A stretch of 64,000 nucleotides of DNA from Vulcanimicrobiota bacterium. Lineage in GTDB: Bacteria > Vulcanimicrobiota > Vulcanimicrobiia > Vulcanimicrobiales > Vulcanimicrobiaceae. How positions within the stretch are numbered: position 1 is the stretch's first letter; every line of letters starts with the position of its first letter. The notes below the pieces were generated by a model. That model had not been told where the DNA came from. It saw nothing but the letters and a program-made list of their open reading frames with translations, and did no database searches. The stretch covers positions 62,001 through 126,000 of the forward strand of contig PLWS01000002.1 in the NCBI GenBank assembly GCA_003151115.1, given 5' to 3'. Both the position numbers and the translations under genes were made by a program. Shown piece by piece: positions 47,320 through 55,924 of the stretch.

Positions 47320-48619
47320 CCTCCCGCTGCAAAAGGTCCTCCGCAGCGAGTTCCTCCGGCACAGCGCGGTCGTCTTCGGCGCCACGCTGGCGGCGAATAT
47401 CTTGAATTACCTGTTCAACGTGGCCGTCAGCCGGCGGCTGGGCGTGGAAAACTACGCCGTTCTTTCCGCGCTCGGCGGCTTGCTCGTGGTCCTCTCGCTC
47501 CCGTCGATCGTCGTCAATCTCATCGTCGTGAAATATGCGGCCGAGTTTCACGCCGTGGGCGACGAGCAGCGGTTGGCGCGACTGTCGCGCGTCGTTCTGC
47601 AGTGGACTGCAATCTTGGCAGCCGTGTTGTTCGCGGTGTGTTTTGCTTTGCGCGGCTTCATCGCAAGTTTTCTGCACATTGCCGACGATTACGCCGTCAT
47701 CTTTACCGTCACGCTGTTGGCGTTGAGCCTGATTACGCCGAGCGTTCGCGGCATTCTGCAGGGGCGTCAAGATTTCAGACTGTTCGCGAACTCCGTGATT
47801 CTCGAACTCGCATTAAAAGTGATCTTTGGCGTGGCGCTGGTTTACGCGGGCTTCGGCGTTCGCGGCGCGATGTTTGGATGGAGCGTGGCCGTCGGCATAG
47901 CGCTCTGCTACACGATTTGGGCGGTTCGCGGCGGTCTCTCGAGATCGGATGAAGCCAGACTTTCGATCGATGCATCACGGCTCTTCAAAACGCTCTCCGG
48001 AATAGCGTCGGCGACCGCGGTGCTCACGCTGCTGAGTTTTCTCGACGTCGTCTTGGTGAAGCACTATTTTGACGCGCGGCAAGCCGGTTTGTACGCGGCC
48101 GTAAATCTGACCGGCAAAGTCGTACTCTTCATGGTCAGTTTCCTACCCATGACGTTGTTGCCAAAGGCCGTTGCCAAAGCCAAACGCGGCGAATCGGCGG
48201 GCGGATTGCTGTTGCAGGCGGCAGCCGGAACGCTGGTACTCTCCGGCGCAGTGCTTACTCTTTTTGCGCTGATGCCGGCAACCATTATCGGGGTTCTCGC
48301 CGGCCCGGCATTCGTCGACGCCGCGCCTTACGTTTTCCGGTACGATATCGCGATGACGCTGCTGGCAGGAATCACGCTGGTCGTGAATTATAAGATTGCG
48401 CTGCACAGATTTGATTTCGTGTATCTATTGTTTGCGATTCTGGCGGCGGAAGTGGTAGCCATCACCGTGCTGCATCGAAACATCGGCGACGTCGTAAATA
48501 TTCTCATGATTGGGAACGCCTGTGCCCTGTTGGCTACGACATACCGCGTCAATGCGGGCGCGCGCGGCCAGGCCTCGCCCGCGCGCCGCGTAGAAGGCCG
48601 GTTTCTCAGCAGAGTCTAA
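47312..48619 (+). CDS. Wzx-like oligosaccharide flippase
   Basis: 435 residues from TTG 47312, overlapping the murJ stop. About 12-14 helices; the first reads AVVFGATLAANILNYLFNVA, followed by SRRLGVENYAVLSALGG, which matches the 'GxxxYGxxxxL' loop of Wzx/RfbX flippases. It is distinct from the preceding murJ. It probably moves lipid-linked repeat units outward. Since the locus also has a Wzm/Wzt-type exporter, two export routes may exist. Confidence 0.85.
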   Translation: MRSLPLQKVLRSEFLRHSAVVFGATLAANILNYLFNVAVSRRLGVENYAVLSALGGLLVVLSLPSIVVNLIVVKYAAEFHAVGDEQRLARLSRVVLQWTAILAAVLFAVCFALRGFIASFLHIADDYAVIFTVTLLALSLITPSVRGILQGRQDFRLFANSVILELALKVIFGVALVYAGFGVRGAMFGWSVAVGIALCYTIWAVRGGLSRSDEARLSIDASRLFKTLSGIASATAVLTLLSFLDVVLVKHYFDARQAGLYAAVNLTGKVVLFMVSFLPMTLLPKAVAKAKRGESAGGLLLQAAAGTLVLSGAVLTLFALMPATIIGVLAGPAFVDAAPYVFRYDIAMTLLAGITLVVNYKIALHRFDFVYLLFAILAAEVVAITVLHRNIGDVVNILMIGNACALLATTYRVNAGARGQASPARRVEGRFLSRV

Positions 48620-48661
48620 TGGTCATATTCAGCGCAATGCGTTACAGTTTTGGAGTGTAGG

Positions 48662-49681
48662 GTGAAGCGGCTTCTCGTTACAGGCGGCTTGGGCTTTATC
48701 GGCTCCCATTTCATACGCCTCGTCTTGACGGCGCGGCAGGCGTACGAGGTGATCAATTTCGATGCGGTGACTTATGCCGGCAATCCGGCCAATTGCGCCG
48801 ATCTCAAAACGCATCCGCGATACCGTTTCATCAAAGGAAACATTTGTGATTCCGCTGCGGTTGAAGAAGCTGCCGCAGGCGGTGTGGACGCCATCGTAAA
48901 TTTTGCGGCCGAAACGCACGTCGACCGTTCGATCCTCGACCCGGACGCGTTCATACGCACGGATGTGCTCGGCGCCCACGTTTTGCTCGAAGCCGTGCGC
49001 AAGTACAACATCGGCAGATTTGTGCAGGTTTCGACCGACGAAGTCTATGGCGATATTTCGTCCGGCGCATCCACCGAAGACGATGCATTGCGTCCGCGCA
49101 GTCCGTATAGCGCGAGCAAGGCGGGAGCCGATCTGCAAGTGCTGGCGTACTGGGCGACATATGAAACGCCCGTTATCATAACTCGCGGATCGAATACGTA
49201 CGGGCCCTTTCAGTATCCTGAAAAGCTGATACCGCTGTTTATCACGAACCTCATCGACGGCAAAGCCGTTCCGGTGTATGGCGACGGCATGCAGCAGCGC
49301 GACTGGATTCACGTCGATGACCATGCGCGGGGTGTGCTGCATGCTTTGGAACATGGCGAACCGGGAAACGTCTACAATATCGCGGGCGGAAATACGCGCA
49401 CGAATTTGGAGATAACGCAACTTCTTGTCGAATCGCTGGGACGTTCCATGGAGACCCATGTGACGCACGTATTGGATCGAGAGGGGCACGATCGCCGCTA
49501 CGCACTGGATTGCACGAAGGCGCGCGGGCTGGGCTGGCAGCCGGAAGTGGCGTTCGAAGAGGGCCTGCGCAACACCATCGAATGGTATCGAACCAACGAA
49601 AACTGGTGGAGGCCTTTGCGCTCGGGTGAGTTTAAAGAGTATTTCAAACGGCAATATCTGAAGAGGTTGATAAGCGCATGA
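48662..49681 (+). CDS. rmlB: dTDP-glucose 4,6-dehydratase
   Basis: 339 residues from GTG 48662 with GGAG upstream. The extended SDR core has VTGGLGFIGSHFIR (NAD loop), NFAAETHVDRSI, VSTDEVYGDI (catalytic Asp-Glu), YSASKAGADL (Tyr/Lys) and TRGSNTYGPFQYPEKLIPLF. It makes dTDP-4-keto-6-deoxyglucose, the second step to dTDP-rhamnose. It overlaps rmlA as ATGA. Confidence 0.96.
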   Translation: MKRLLVTGGLGFIGSHFIRLVLTARQAYEVINFDAVTYAGNPANCADLKTHPRYRFIKGNICDSAAVEEAAAGGVDAIVNFAAETHVDRSILDPDAFIRTDVLGAHVLLEAVRKYNIGRFVQVSTDEVYGDISSGASTEDDALRPRSPYSASKAGADLQVLAYWATYETPVIITRGSNTYGPFQYPEKLIPLFITNLIDGKAVPVYGDGMQQRDWIHVDDHARGVLHALEHGEPGNVYNIAGGNTRTNLEITQLLVESLGRSMETHVTHVLDREGHDRRYALDCTKARGLGWQPEVAFEEGLRNTIEWYRTNENWWRPLRSGEFKEYFKRQYLKRLISA

Positions 49682-50409
49682 AAGGCATCATCCTTGCCGG
49701 CGGCCTGGGTTCTCGCCTGCGGCCGCTGACCAAAGTGACCAACAAGCACCTGCTGCCGATTTACGACAAGCCGATGATCTATTATCCAATCGAAACGCTG
49801 TGCAAAGCGGGGATCACCGACATCATGCTCGTCACCGGCGGGAGCTCTGCCGGCGATTTTTTGCGGCTTCTCGGCAACGGACGGGCCTTCGGGCTGAAAG
49901 ATATTTCCTATACGTATCAAGAGGGCGAAGGCGGAATCGCCGACGCTTTGCGGTTGTGCGAGAATTTTGCCGACGGCGAGCGCATCGTGGTCATTTTGGG
50001 CGATAACATTCTCGAGGACGACATAACGCCGTACGTCCGCGAGTATGAACGGCAAGCGTCCGGCGCGCGGATCTTATTGAAGGAAGTCGACGATCCGGAA
50101 CGGTTCGGCTGTCCGCAGCTCGACGGCGACCGCATCGTGCGTATCGAAGAAAAGCCCTTAGTCCCGCAGAGCCGCTATGCAGTGACCGGAATCTACATGT
50201 ACGATCTCCGGGTCTTTGATTTCTGCCGGGCCTTGAAACCGTCGGCACGCGGTGAGTTGGAGATCACCGACATCAACAACGCCTATATCCGTGAAGGCGA
50301 TTTGTATTACGATATTCTGGAGGGCTGGTGGACGGATGCCGGACAATTCGAGTCGCTCTTCCGCGCAAACCAGCTGGTCGCGGCTTCCCGCGGGCCGGTA
50401 AATGTGTGA
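49678..50409 (+). CDS. rmlA: Glucose-1-phosphate thymidylyltransferase, short form
   Basis: 243 residues with IILAGGLGSRLRPLTKVTNK, LLPIYDKPMIYYPIETL, VILGDNILEDDI, the sugar-binding EEKPLVPQSRYAVTGIYMYD and GWWTDAGQFESL. It makes dTDP-glucose. It is shorter than the classical tetrameric RmlA (about 290), lacking the C-terminal helices that form the allosteric interface, so feedback control by dTDP-rhamnose may differ. It is coupled to rmlB and rmlC by 4-base overlaps. Confidence 0.94.
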   Translation: MKGIILAGGLGSRLRPLTKVTNKHLLPIYDKPMIYYPIETLCKAGITDIMLVTGGSSAGDFLRLLGNGRAFGLKDISYTYQEGEGGIADALRLCENFADGERIVVILGDNILEDDITPYVREYERQASGARILLKEVDDPERFGCPQLDGDRIVRIEEKPLVPQSRYAVTGIYMYDLRVFDFCRALKPSARGELEITDINNAYIREGDLYYDILEGWWTDAGQFESLFRANQLVAASRGPVNV

Positions 50410-50957
50410 GCGTCGCCCTCGTACGCTCTGAAGCGCGCATAGAAGGCGTCTTCATACTCGAGCCGGCCGTTCTTGAGGACGAGCGCGGCTTTTTTAAAGA
50501 AACCTACGTCCGATCAAAATATGAAGCGATCGGCATAACCGACGACTTCGTGCAGGACAACATTTCGGTTTCGCGGCGCCACGTCGTGCGCGGCCTTCAC
50601 GGCGATCCGGCCATGAGCAAGCTCGTTCAAGTACTTCACGGTGAGGTCTTTGACGTCATCGTGGATGCGCGCGCCGGTTCGCCGACATTTGGAAAATGGG
50701 AATCGATCCAGCTCACTGAGACGAATCACCGGCAAGTGTATGTTCCGCGCGGGTGTCTGCACGGATTTCAAGCGCTTTCAGATCGCATCGTGCTCTCGTA
50801 CAAGCAAAGCGCGGAGTACAATCCCGGCCGGGAAATCGCCGCGCTTTGGAACGACCCAGCCCTGGGTATTGAGTGGCCGGCCGCTCGCGACGCGATCGTC
50901 TCGCCTAAAGACCAAGCGAATAAGCCTTTTTCCGGAGTCTTCACCAATGAAGACTGA
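50406..50957 (+). CDS. rmlC: dTDP-4-dehydrorhamnose 3,5-epimerase (RmlC-like cupin)
   Basis: 183 residues from GTG 50406, overlapping the rmlA stop as GTGA. The cupin reads FKETYVRSKYEAIGITDDFV, QDNISVSRRHVVRGLHGDPA (catalytic histidine in RGLH), KLVQVLHGEVFDVIVDARAG and RGCLHGFQAL. The family usually has RGLHYQ, so the replacement of YQ by GD may mark a single-site epimerase variant such as a 3-epimerase. No rmlD lies in the window. Confidence 0.88.
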   Translation: MSVALVRSEARIEGVFILEPAVLEDERGFFKETYVRSKYEAIGITDDFVQDNISVSRRHVVRGLHGDPAMSKLVQVLHGEVFDVIVDARAGSPTFGKWESIQLTETNHRQVYVPRGCLHGFQALSDRIVLSYKQSAEYNPGREIAALWNDPALGIEWPAARDAIVSPKDQANKPFSGVFTNED

Positions 50958-52140
50958 GCGCGACGCGTCGAGTAAGCGCAAACTGATCCTGTTCATCCAC
51001 GGCGGAAACCCAATCGATACGGAAACCGCCACGTTGGCGCGGCGCGGTTTCGCTGAGCATGGATACGAACTGGAAGACCTTTCGGTTCTCGCTCCCGACG
51101 CCGCAGACCGCTTGCATTCGCTGTTGCGAGAACGGGGGCAAGAGCTGTTCTTTTTTTACAGCTCGAATTTTTGGGCGATCAACATCCACAATAACGGACG
51201 GCTGCTGCATACCTTAACGGGAGTTCCGCTGGTCATCTTGATGCACGACCACCCGGTGTACTTTCTGCACCAACTTTCCCCGAGTTTGGACGGGGCGTTG
51301 ATTTTTGCGCCAAGCAGCGATCTGGCCGAGTTCATAACGAAACACTATCCAATCGCGGTCAAGACGATCGCCAACACGGGCGTTTTTCCGCCCGACAAAA
51401 ATGCAAAGCCGCCGGACCTCGATCAATTTCTCGCCCGGAAGAACATGCTGCTCTGCCCGATGAATCTCACGGTTCATGCCCGGACCGCCGACGATATCTG
51501 GCAGGGAATAACGGCACTTCCGGAGCCGCGCCAGGCGCGCACGATGCGTTTGATCGAAGCCGGGTTGACCGAATGTTTTACGCCATTGCACGTTATTTCG
51601 GAGAATCTTGCGGCCGCCGGCGACCCGGAGATCGAAATAGAAGATCTCGCATTGGCATTCAATTACGTCAAACTTTGGCGTCGGAGATGGTTGATCGAAG
51701 CGCTTATCGATTTGCCTATCTGTGTTACGAGTGACTATGTACCCATAGAGCTCGAGCGCAAGCACTCCGGTAAGTTTAGGAAGCCGCTTACCATGACCGA
51801 AACGCTTCCACTATACGGCAAATACCGGTTTGTGGTAAATTCCAGCCCGATGAATGCCATCCATGACCGGGTGACGCAGGCTTTAATCAACAACGCGGTT
51901 TGCATTACCGATCCCAATCCAACAATCGCTCGCTATTTCAGGGACGATCGGGAGATGGTTTTTGTGGATTACGGACGTACCGATTTAGCAGAACGTATCG
52001 CGCGCCTTATCGAAAATCCGGAGCGTGCTTTTGAAATGACGGTTCAGAGTTACGCGGTTTGGAGCCAGCCAGGTTTTTATCAGGGCTCGTATCGCGATTT
52101 GCTCGATACGATGGAAGATCAGCTAAACTCTACCGCATGA
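50947..52140 (+). CDS. Glycosyltransferase-like protein of the polysaccharide locus
   Basis: 397 residues from ATG 50947, overlapping rmlC. It looks like a GT-B two-domain protein. The N-terminal half has KLILFIHGGNPIDTETATLA and VPLVILMHDHPVYFLHQLSP; the C-terminal half has FVVNSSPMNAIHDRVTQALI then NNAVCITDPNPTIARYF and a C-terminal LAERIARLIENPE, like the donor site and end helix of GT-B enzymes with one long-chain peptide-type 'glycosyltransferase family 1' tail. The donor and acceptor are unknown. Confidence 0.65.
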   Translation: MKTERDASSKRKLILFIHGGNPIDTETATLARRGFAEHGYELEDLSVLAPDAADRLHSLLRERGQELFFFYSSNFWAINIHNNGRLLHTLTGVPLVILMHDHPVYFLHQLSPSLDGALIFAPSSDLAEFITKHYPIAVKTIANTGVFPPDKNAKPPDLDQFLARKNMLLCPMNLTVHARTADDIWQGITALPEPRQARTMRLIEAGLTECFTPLHVISENLAAAGDPEIEIEDLALAFNYVKLWRRRWLIEALIDLPICVTSDYVPIELERKHSGKFRKPLTMTETLPLYGKYRFVVNSSPMNAIHDRVTQALINNAVCITDPNPTIARYFRDDREMVFVDYGRTDLAERIARLIENPERAFEMTVQSYAVWSQPGFYQGSYRDLLDTMEDQLNSTA

Positions 52141-52625
52141 ATCAAGCAACCTAGATGGCGGTTGTCTTGGCTGTCGCTGTTGACGGCCGCCGGTTGATAC
52201 GACGACGAGAGCGCAATCCGGAACTCGTGTTGTGTATCGACGGCGATATTCAAGGGCATGTCAATCGAAAACATCGTTCCCGCCGCGCACGGCTGGGAGC
52301 GGCGATGCTCGTCGCACGCAAGCGTAATCGTAACGGGCCGCGCGTGTCCTTCCGGAAGCCACCCGCTGACCGCAACCCACTGTAGGTCTTTACGCGCCGC
52401 GAATTGGAATGCGCCGCTCTGCAGCATGAACCCATCGGGCTCAAAGCCGGTGGTGCCGAGTTTTTGAACCGCATGACCGCAGACGGGGACGAGCACGGCA
52501 GCCGCATAGAGTTCCGCTTGACGCTTGATCTCGGGGGCATCGAGTCCGCCGGCGCGGCCGGTCTGCGCCCACATTTCAAGCGTCTGCAGGCGGTTTTCGA
52601 TGACAAAATCGACATCTTTCGGCAT
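52119..52625 (-). CDS. Hypothetical protein, unknown function
   Basis: About 168 residues from ATG 52625 (MPKDVDFVIENRLQTLEMWA). A longer version (to 52730) would overlap the acyl-carrier-protein gene head to head, so it is less likely. The protein is soluble, mixed alpha-beta, with a beta-rich middle (FAARKDLQWVAVSGWLPEGH, ARPVTITLACDEHRR) that resembles a carbohydrate-binding or C-terminal sandwich domain. It is the only minus-strand gene among plus-strand neighbours here and converges on the glycosyltransferase gene with a 22-base overlap. Confidence 0.5.
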   Translation of the reverse strand: MPKDVDFVIENRLQTLEMWAQTGRAGGLDAPEIKRQAELYAAAVLVPVCGHAVQKLGTTGFEPDGFMLQSGAFQFAARKDLQWVAVSGWLPEGHARPVTITLACDEHRRSQPCAAGTMFSIDMPLNIAVDTQHEFRIALSSSYQPAAVNSDSQDNRHLGCLIHAVEFS

Positions 52626-52705
52626 AACGACAGGTTCTAAGGCAATCGTTTTGCGCCCCTTCACCGCGGGCAGAAGCGCGCCGATGCGTGTCGAAGGAAC
52701 TGTCG

Positions 52706-52945
52706 ATGGCGCAACAACGCTTGCAATCATTGCTAGCGGAGGTCCTTCGGCTTCCCACGGCAGCAGTCGTAGATTCCTTGGAGATGCAGGAATCCGGCGC
52801 CTGGGACTCGCTGACGCACATGCAACTCATTGCGGCCATCGAAGGTGATTTCGATATCGAGCTCTCAGCCGACGAGATCGTGCAGATGACCAGCGTCGCG
52901 CAGATCAAGTCCATCCTTCGAAAAAAAGCGGTTGAAGTTCAATGA
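52706..52945 (+). CDS. Acyl carrier protein-like protein (locus copy 1)
   Basis: 79 residues from ATG 52706, behind GAAGGAA. One ACP domain: QSLLAEVLRLPTAAVVDSLE, the phosphopantetheine serine in GAWDSLTHMQLIAAIEGDF, and ELSADEIVQMTSVAQIKSIL. It is not the housekeeping ACP (whose site is DSLD/TVE). It is followed by an SDR and an acyltransferase-like gene and faces a stand-alone adenylation enzyme (54362), so it probably carries an amino or hydroxy acid that is processed and attached to a sugar. Confidence 0.87.
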   Translation: MAQQRLQSLLAEVLRLPTAAVVDSLEMQESGAWDSLTHMQLIAAIEGDFDIELSADEIVQMTSVAQIKSILRKKAVEVQ

Positions 52946-53685
52946 AGCTTGCGGATAAAGGCGCCATCGTCGTCGGAGGTGCCGGAAGCATCGGGCAAGC
53001 GCTTGTGGCGAGCCTTCGCGAGAAAGACGTGCGAGTAGCCGTGCTCGATAAGAATCCGGAGAGTGAGCCCGTTACCGCCGACGCCGGAATCCTCTACGTT
53101 AGAACTGATGCCGCCGACGACGCGGAGGCAGGCGCCGCCATTGCTACGGCCTCGCAATGGCTCGGAAAGATCGACGTGCTCATAAACTGTGCAGGGCTTA
53201 TTCATAGTGAGCCGCTGATCAGTATGGTCACCCCTTCCCGGCGGCGCCACAGCGTTGCCAGCTGGGAAACAGTTATTCGGAGCAATCTTACCGCCACTTT
53301 TCTCGCGTCGCTGCACGTCGCAGAACACATGGCGGCCAATCGAATCAAAGGCGTGATCGTGAATCTTTCGTCGGTAAGCGCCGCGGGGAATCCCGGGCAA
53401 ACGGCCTACTCGGCGGCGAAGGCCGGAGTCGAAGCGATGACGGCGGTTTGGGCTCGAGAACTAGGCCCGCTGGGAATCCGCGTCGTCGCGATAGCGCCGG
53501 GTTTCGTCGATACACACTCGACACACGCCGCCCTCAGTGAAGAGGCATTGAAAGAATGGAAGCGCCGCACGCCATTGGGCCGTCTGGGTACGGCGCAAGA
53601 GATTGCGAGCACCGTGCTTTTCGTGCTCGAAAACGATTTTATTTCCGGTTGCACGATTCGCGTTGACGGCGGTCTGGTAATTTGA
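52942..53685 (+). CDS. Short-chain dehydrogenase/reductase (FabG-like)
   Basis: 247 residues with the cofactor loop VVGGAGSIGQALV, NCAGLIHSEPLI, catalytic serine in NLSSVSAAGN, YSAAKAGVEAM (Tyr/Lys) and the C-terminal GCTIRVDGGLVI. It overlaps the ACP gene by 4 bases, so reduction of an ACP-bound keto group or oxidation of a hydroxyacyl group is a reasonable guess. The cofactor aspartate after strand 2 (AVLDKN) points to NAD(H). Confidence 0.9.
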   Translation: MKLADKGAIVVGGAGSIGQALVASLREKDVRVAVLDKNPESEPVTADAGILYVRTDAADDAEAGAAIATASQWLGKIDVLINCAGLIHSEPLISMVTPSRRRHSVASWETVIRSNLTATFLASLHVAEHMAANRIKGVIVNLSSVSAAGNPGQTAYSAAKAGVEAMTAVWARELGPLGIRVVAIAPGFVDTHSTHAALSEEALKEWKRRTPLGRLGTAQEIASTVLFVLENDFISGCTIRVDGGLVI

Positions 53686-54359
53686 AGCAGGTCGTCGTTT
53701 TCGGCGCCGGAAAGATCGGCCAGGTCGTCTCGCGCCACATGCTCAAAGAAGGCGTGCGCGAGATCGCGGCATTCACCTGTGAAGCCGAATTTCTCCCGGA
53801 GTCTCGCACGTTCGGCGGCCGGGAGGTCGTTGCATTCGAGCACATTGAGAACGCATATCCGCCCAATCGTTTCGAGATGATCGTTGCCGTCGGCTACCAA
53901 GAACTCAATGCTTCCCGGGAGCGCATTTGCGAGCAAGCGAGAGCGAAGGGTTATCGTCTCGCATCATTTGTCAGTGGGCGCGCGGCTTATGGCGATTGGC
54001 TAGAGATCGGGGACAACTGCATCATTCTCGACGACGCTGTTATCGAGCCTTACGCGGTCATCGGCAATAACGTCGTGATGTGGAGCGGTGTACTGGTTGG
54101 CCATCATGCTGTCATCGAAGACAACTGCTGGATCTCGGGCCACGCGGTATTTGGCGGCAGCTCAAAGCTCGGTTCGGGAAGTTTCGTAGGGCTCGGCGCA
54201 ATAATTGGGCACGAGGTCGAGATCGGCGCGAAAAGTTTTATCGGAGCCGGCGTGGTTTTGACGAGATGCGCGGAGTCCAAGAGCGTCTTCGTTGCAGCGG
54301 ACACGCAAAAGTACCGCTTGGACAGCGCTCACTTCATGCAAATTTCAAAATTCCGTTAG
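53682..54359 (+). CDS. NeuD/PglD-like sugar O/N-acetyltransferase
   Basis: 225 residues from TTG 53682 (TTGA overlap with the SDR). An N-terminal Rossmann-like domain (KQVVVFGAGKIGQVVSRHML) precedes a left-handed beta-helix of hexapeptide repeats (about 105-200: IGDNCIILDDAVIEPYAVIG, NNVVMWSGVLVGHHAVIEDN, with the catalytic-type histidine in VGHHA and GHEVEIG). The fold is that of NeuD and PglD, which acetylate sialic acid or UDP-4-amino-sugars. It may acylate a sugar with the ACP-bound group. Confidence 0.86.
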   Translation: MKQVVVFGAGKIGQVVSRHMLKEGVREIAAFTCEAEFLPESRTFGGREVVAFEHIENAYPPNRFEMIVAVGYQELNASRERICEQARAKGYRLASFVSGRAAYGDWLEIGDNCIILDDAVIEPYAVIGNNVVMWSGVLVGHHAVIEDNCWISGHAVFGGSSKLGSGSFVGLGAIIGHEVEIGAKSFIGAGVVLTRCAESKSVFVAADTQKYRLDSAHFMQISKFR

Positions 54360-54361
54360 CT

Positions 54362-55924
54362 TTACACTCTTATTTGTTCGGACTCAAGCGCAATGCGGTC
54401 GACTTTTCCGTTTGCGTTTTTCGGCAAGGCAGATCGCATGACAAAGTGTTGTGGAATCATATAGGGCGGCAGCAGTCGCGCTAGCTCAGAACGTACGTCT
54501 TGGCCGGATATCTCGCGATCGGTAGCGAGATAGGCTACGAGCAGTTTCGCTCCGCGCCGGCCGGCCTTGTACAAGACGGCCGATTGCGTGACGCCCTCGA
54601 CCTGATGAAGCGCGGCTTCAATCTCCTCGAGCTCGATTCGGTAGCCGAGATGCTTGATTTGATTATCCTTACGTCCTATGAAGTCAAGGGCGCCGTCCGG
54701 GCGCAGCTTCACAAGGTCGCCCGTCCGATACATGCGCTCGTGCCAAGCCGCATTCAGTGGATTCTTCCCAAAAACGGCGTCCGTCCGTTCCCGGTCATTC
54801 ACGTATCCAAGCCCGACCTGCGGCCCGAGCAGGCAAAGCTCACCTGTCTCGCCTTGCGCAGCAGGCCGATCACTTTCCGCTAAGACGAGCATCGCGAAGT
54901 TATCCGCTATTGGGCCCAGAGTAACCAATCCTTCGCCATCGAGATCAGCAGGCAGGACGTCCCAAGCCGAGCATATGCACGTGCATTCGGTCGGTCCATA
55001 GACGTTGACCAGGCGGCTGCGGCTGCCGAAGAGCGCGAACAGTTTGCGCAGCTCGGGTTTTGGATAACCCTCCCCGCCGAAGAGAAAGACGCGGATGGCG
55101 GGCAAGCTTGCCGCGCTCAGCACTTTAAGTGTCATCAAATACATCAACTGCGATGGGACCGAGAACCAGATCGTGCAGCCGGCCCGCTCCAGCTGCGCGA
55201 TCATCGCCGCCGGGTTTGTTGCGAGCTCCCGCGGAACTGGTGCGATCGACGCGCCGTTGAGCAAAGCGGCATAAAAATCAAAGACCGAGTTATCGAAGTA
55301 CATTGGATTGACGTTGCTGAGCACGTCGGCCGAATCAATATCAAACTTCGAACGGCACCATGACGCGAAATTCAAGACGTTAGCGTGAGTTATGAGCACG
55401 CCTTTAGGGACGCCGGTGGACCCAGATGTATACATGATGTACGCAGGATCGGAACCTGTTATAGTGGATAGATCCGGCTGTTTGCTCTCGTCAGCGGCCG
55501 CCAGCTCGTTCCGTGTCTCCGGCGTATCAAGATCGAGCAGGGCTATTGCTTGAGATTCGGCAGCAGATTGTACTGCCGGCCGCAGGCTCTCTCCGACAAC
55601 GAGCTTCGGCAGGCTGGACGTCAGTATGTGACGTGCGCGCGCCGCTGGGTTTTGTTCGTCGAGGCAGACGTATGCTGCGCCGAGTTTAAGCGCGCCTAGC
55701 ATGGCAGCGAAGCTGCGTGCGCTTTTCGTATGCACGATGGCGATCGCGTCGTGTCGCCCTAGGCCACGGGCTGCAAACAACTGCGACATTTGATTGGCCA
55801 GCGCATCGAGCTCACGATAGGAAACAGTGCCATGCGGAAAGCGCAGTGCCGGCGCGTCGCCAAGCTCGCGGGCTTTCGCTGCATACGCCAGGCCGACGTT
55901 ATACGAATACGAAGCCGGCTTCAT
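54362..55924 (-). CDS. Stand-alone adenylation enzyme (DltA/NRPS A-domain like)
   Basis: 520 residues. Core motifs of the adenylating superfamily are AYIMYTSGSTGVPKGVLITH (A3), NVYGPTECTC (A5), GELCLLGPQVGLGY (A6), YRTGDLVKLRPDGALDFIGR (A7/A8) and NANGKVDRIAL (A10, with the catalytic lysine). It resembles DltA and free-standing A domains that load an amino acid on a carrier protein, most likely the ACP at 52706. The binding pocket (YFDNSVFDFYAALL; the D that holds an amino group is present) suggests an amino-acid substrate. It is the last gene of the minus-strand run from 60025. Confidence 0.88.
   Translation of the reverse strand: MKPASYSYNVGLAYAAKARELGDAPALRFPHGTVSYRELDALANQMSQLFAARGLGRHDAIAIVHTKSARSFAAMLGALKLGAAYVCLDEQNPAARARHILTSSLPKLVVGESLRPAVQSAAESQAIALLDLDTPETRNELAAADESKQPDLSTITGSDPAYIMYTSGSTGVPKGVLITHANVLNFASWCRSKFDIDSADVLSNVNPMYFDNSVFDFYAALLNGASIAPVPRELATNPAAMIAQLERAGCTIWFSVPSQLMYLMTLKVLSAASLPAIRVFLFGGEGYPKPELRKLFALFGSRSRLVNVYGPTECTCICSAWDVLPADLDGEGLVTLGPIADNFAMLVLAESDRPAAQGETGELCLLGPQVGLGYVNDRERTDAVFGKNPLNAAWHERMYRTGDLVKLRPDGALDFIGRKDNQIKHLGYRIELEEIEAALHQVEGVTQSAVLYKAGRRGAKLLVAYLATDREISGQDVRSELARLLPPYMIPQHFVMRSALPKNANGKVDRIALESEQIRV

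Noticed and set aside
46306-47385. 359-codon minus-strand frame
   Set aside because: It is antisense to murJ; composition (Arg/Gln/Asp-rich) is typical of an antisense shadow.
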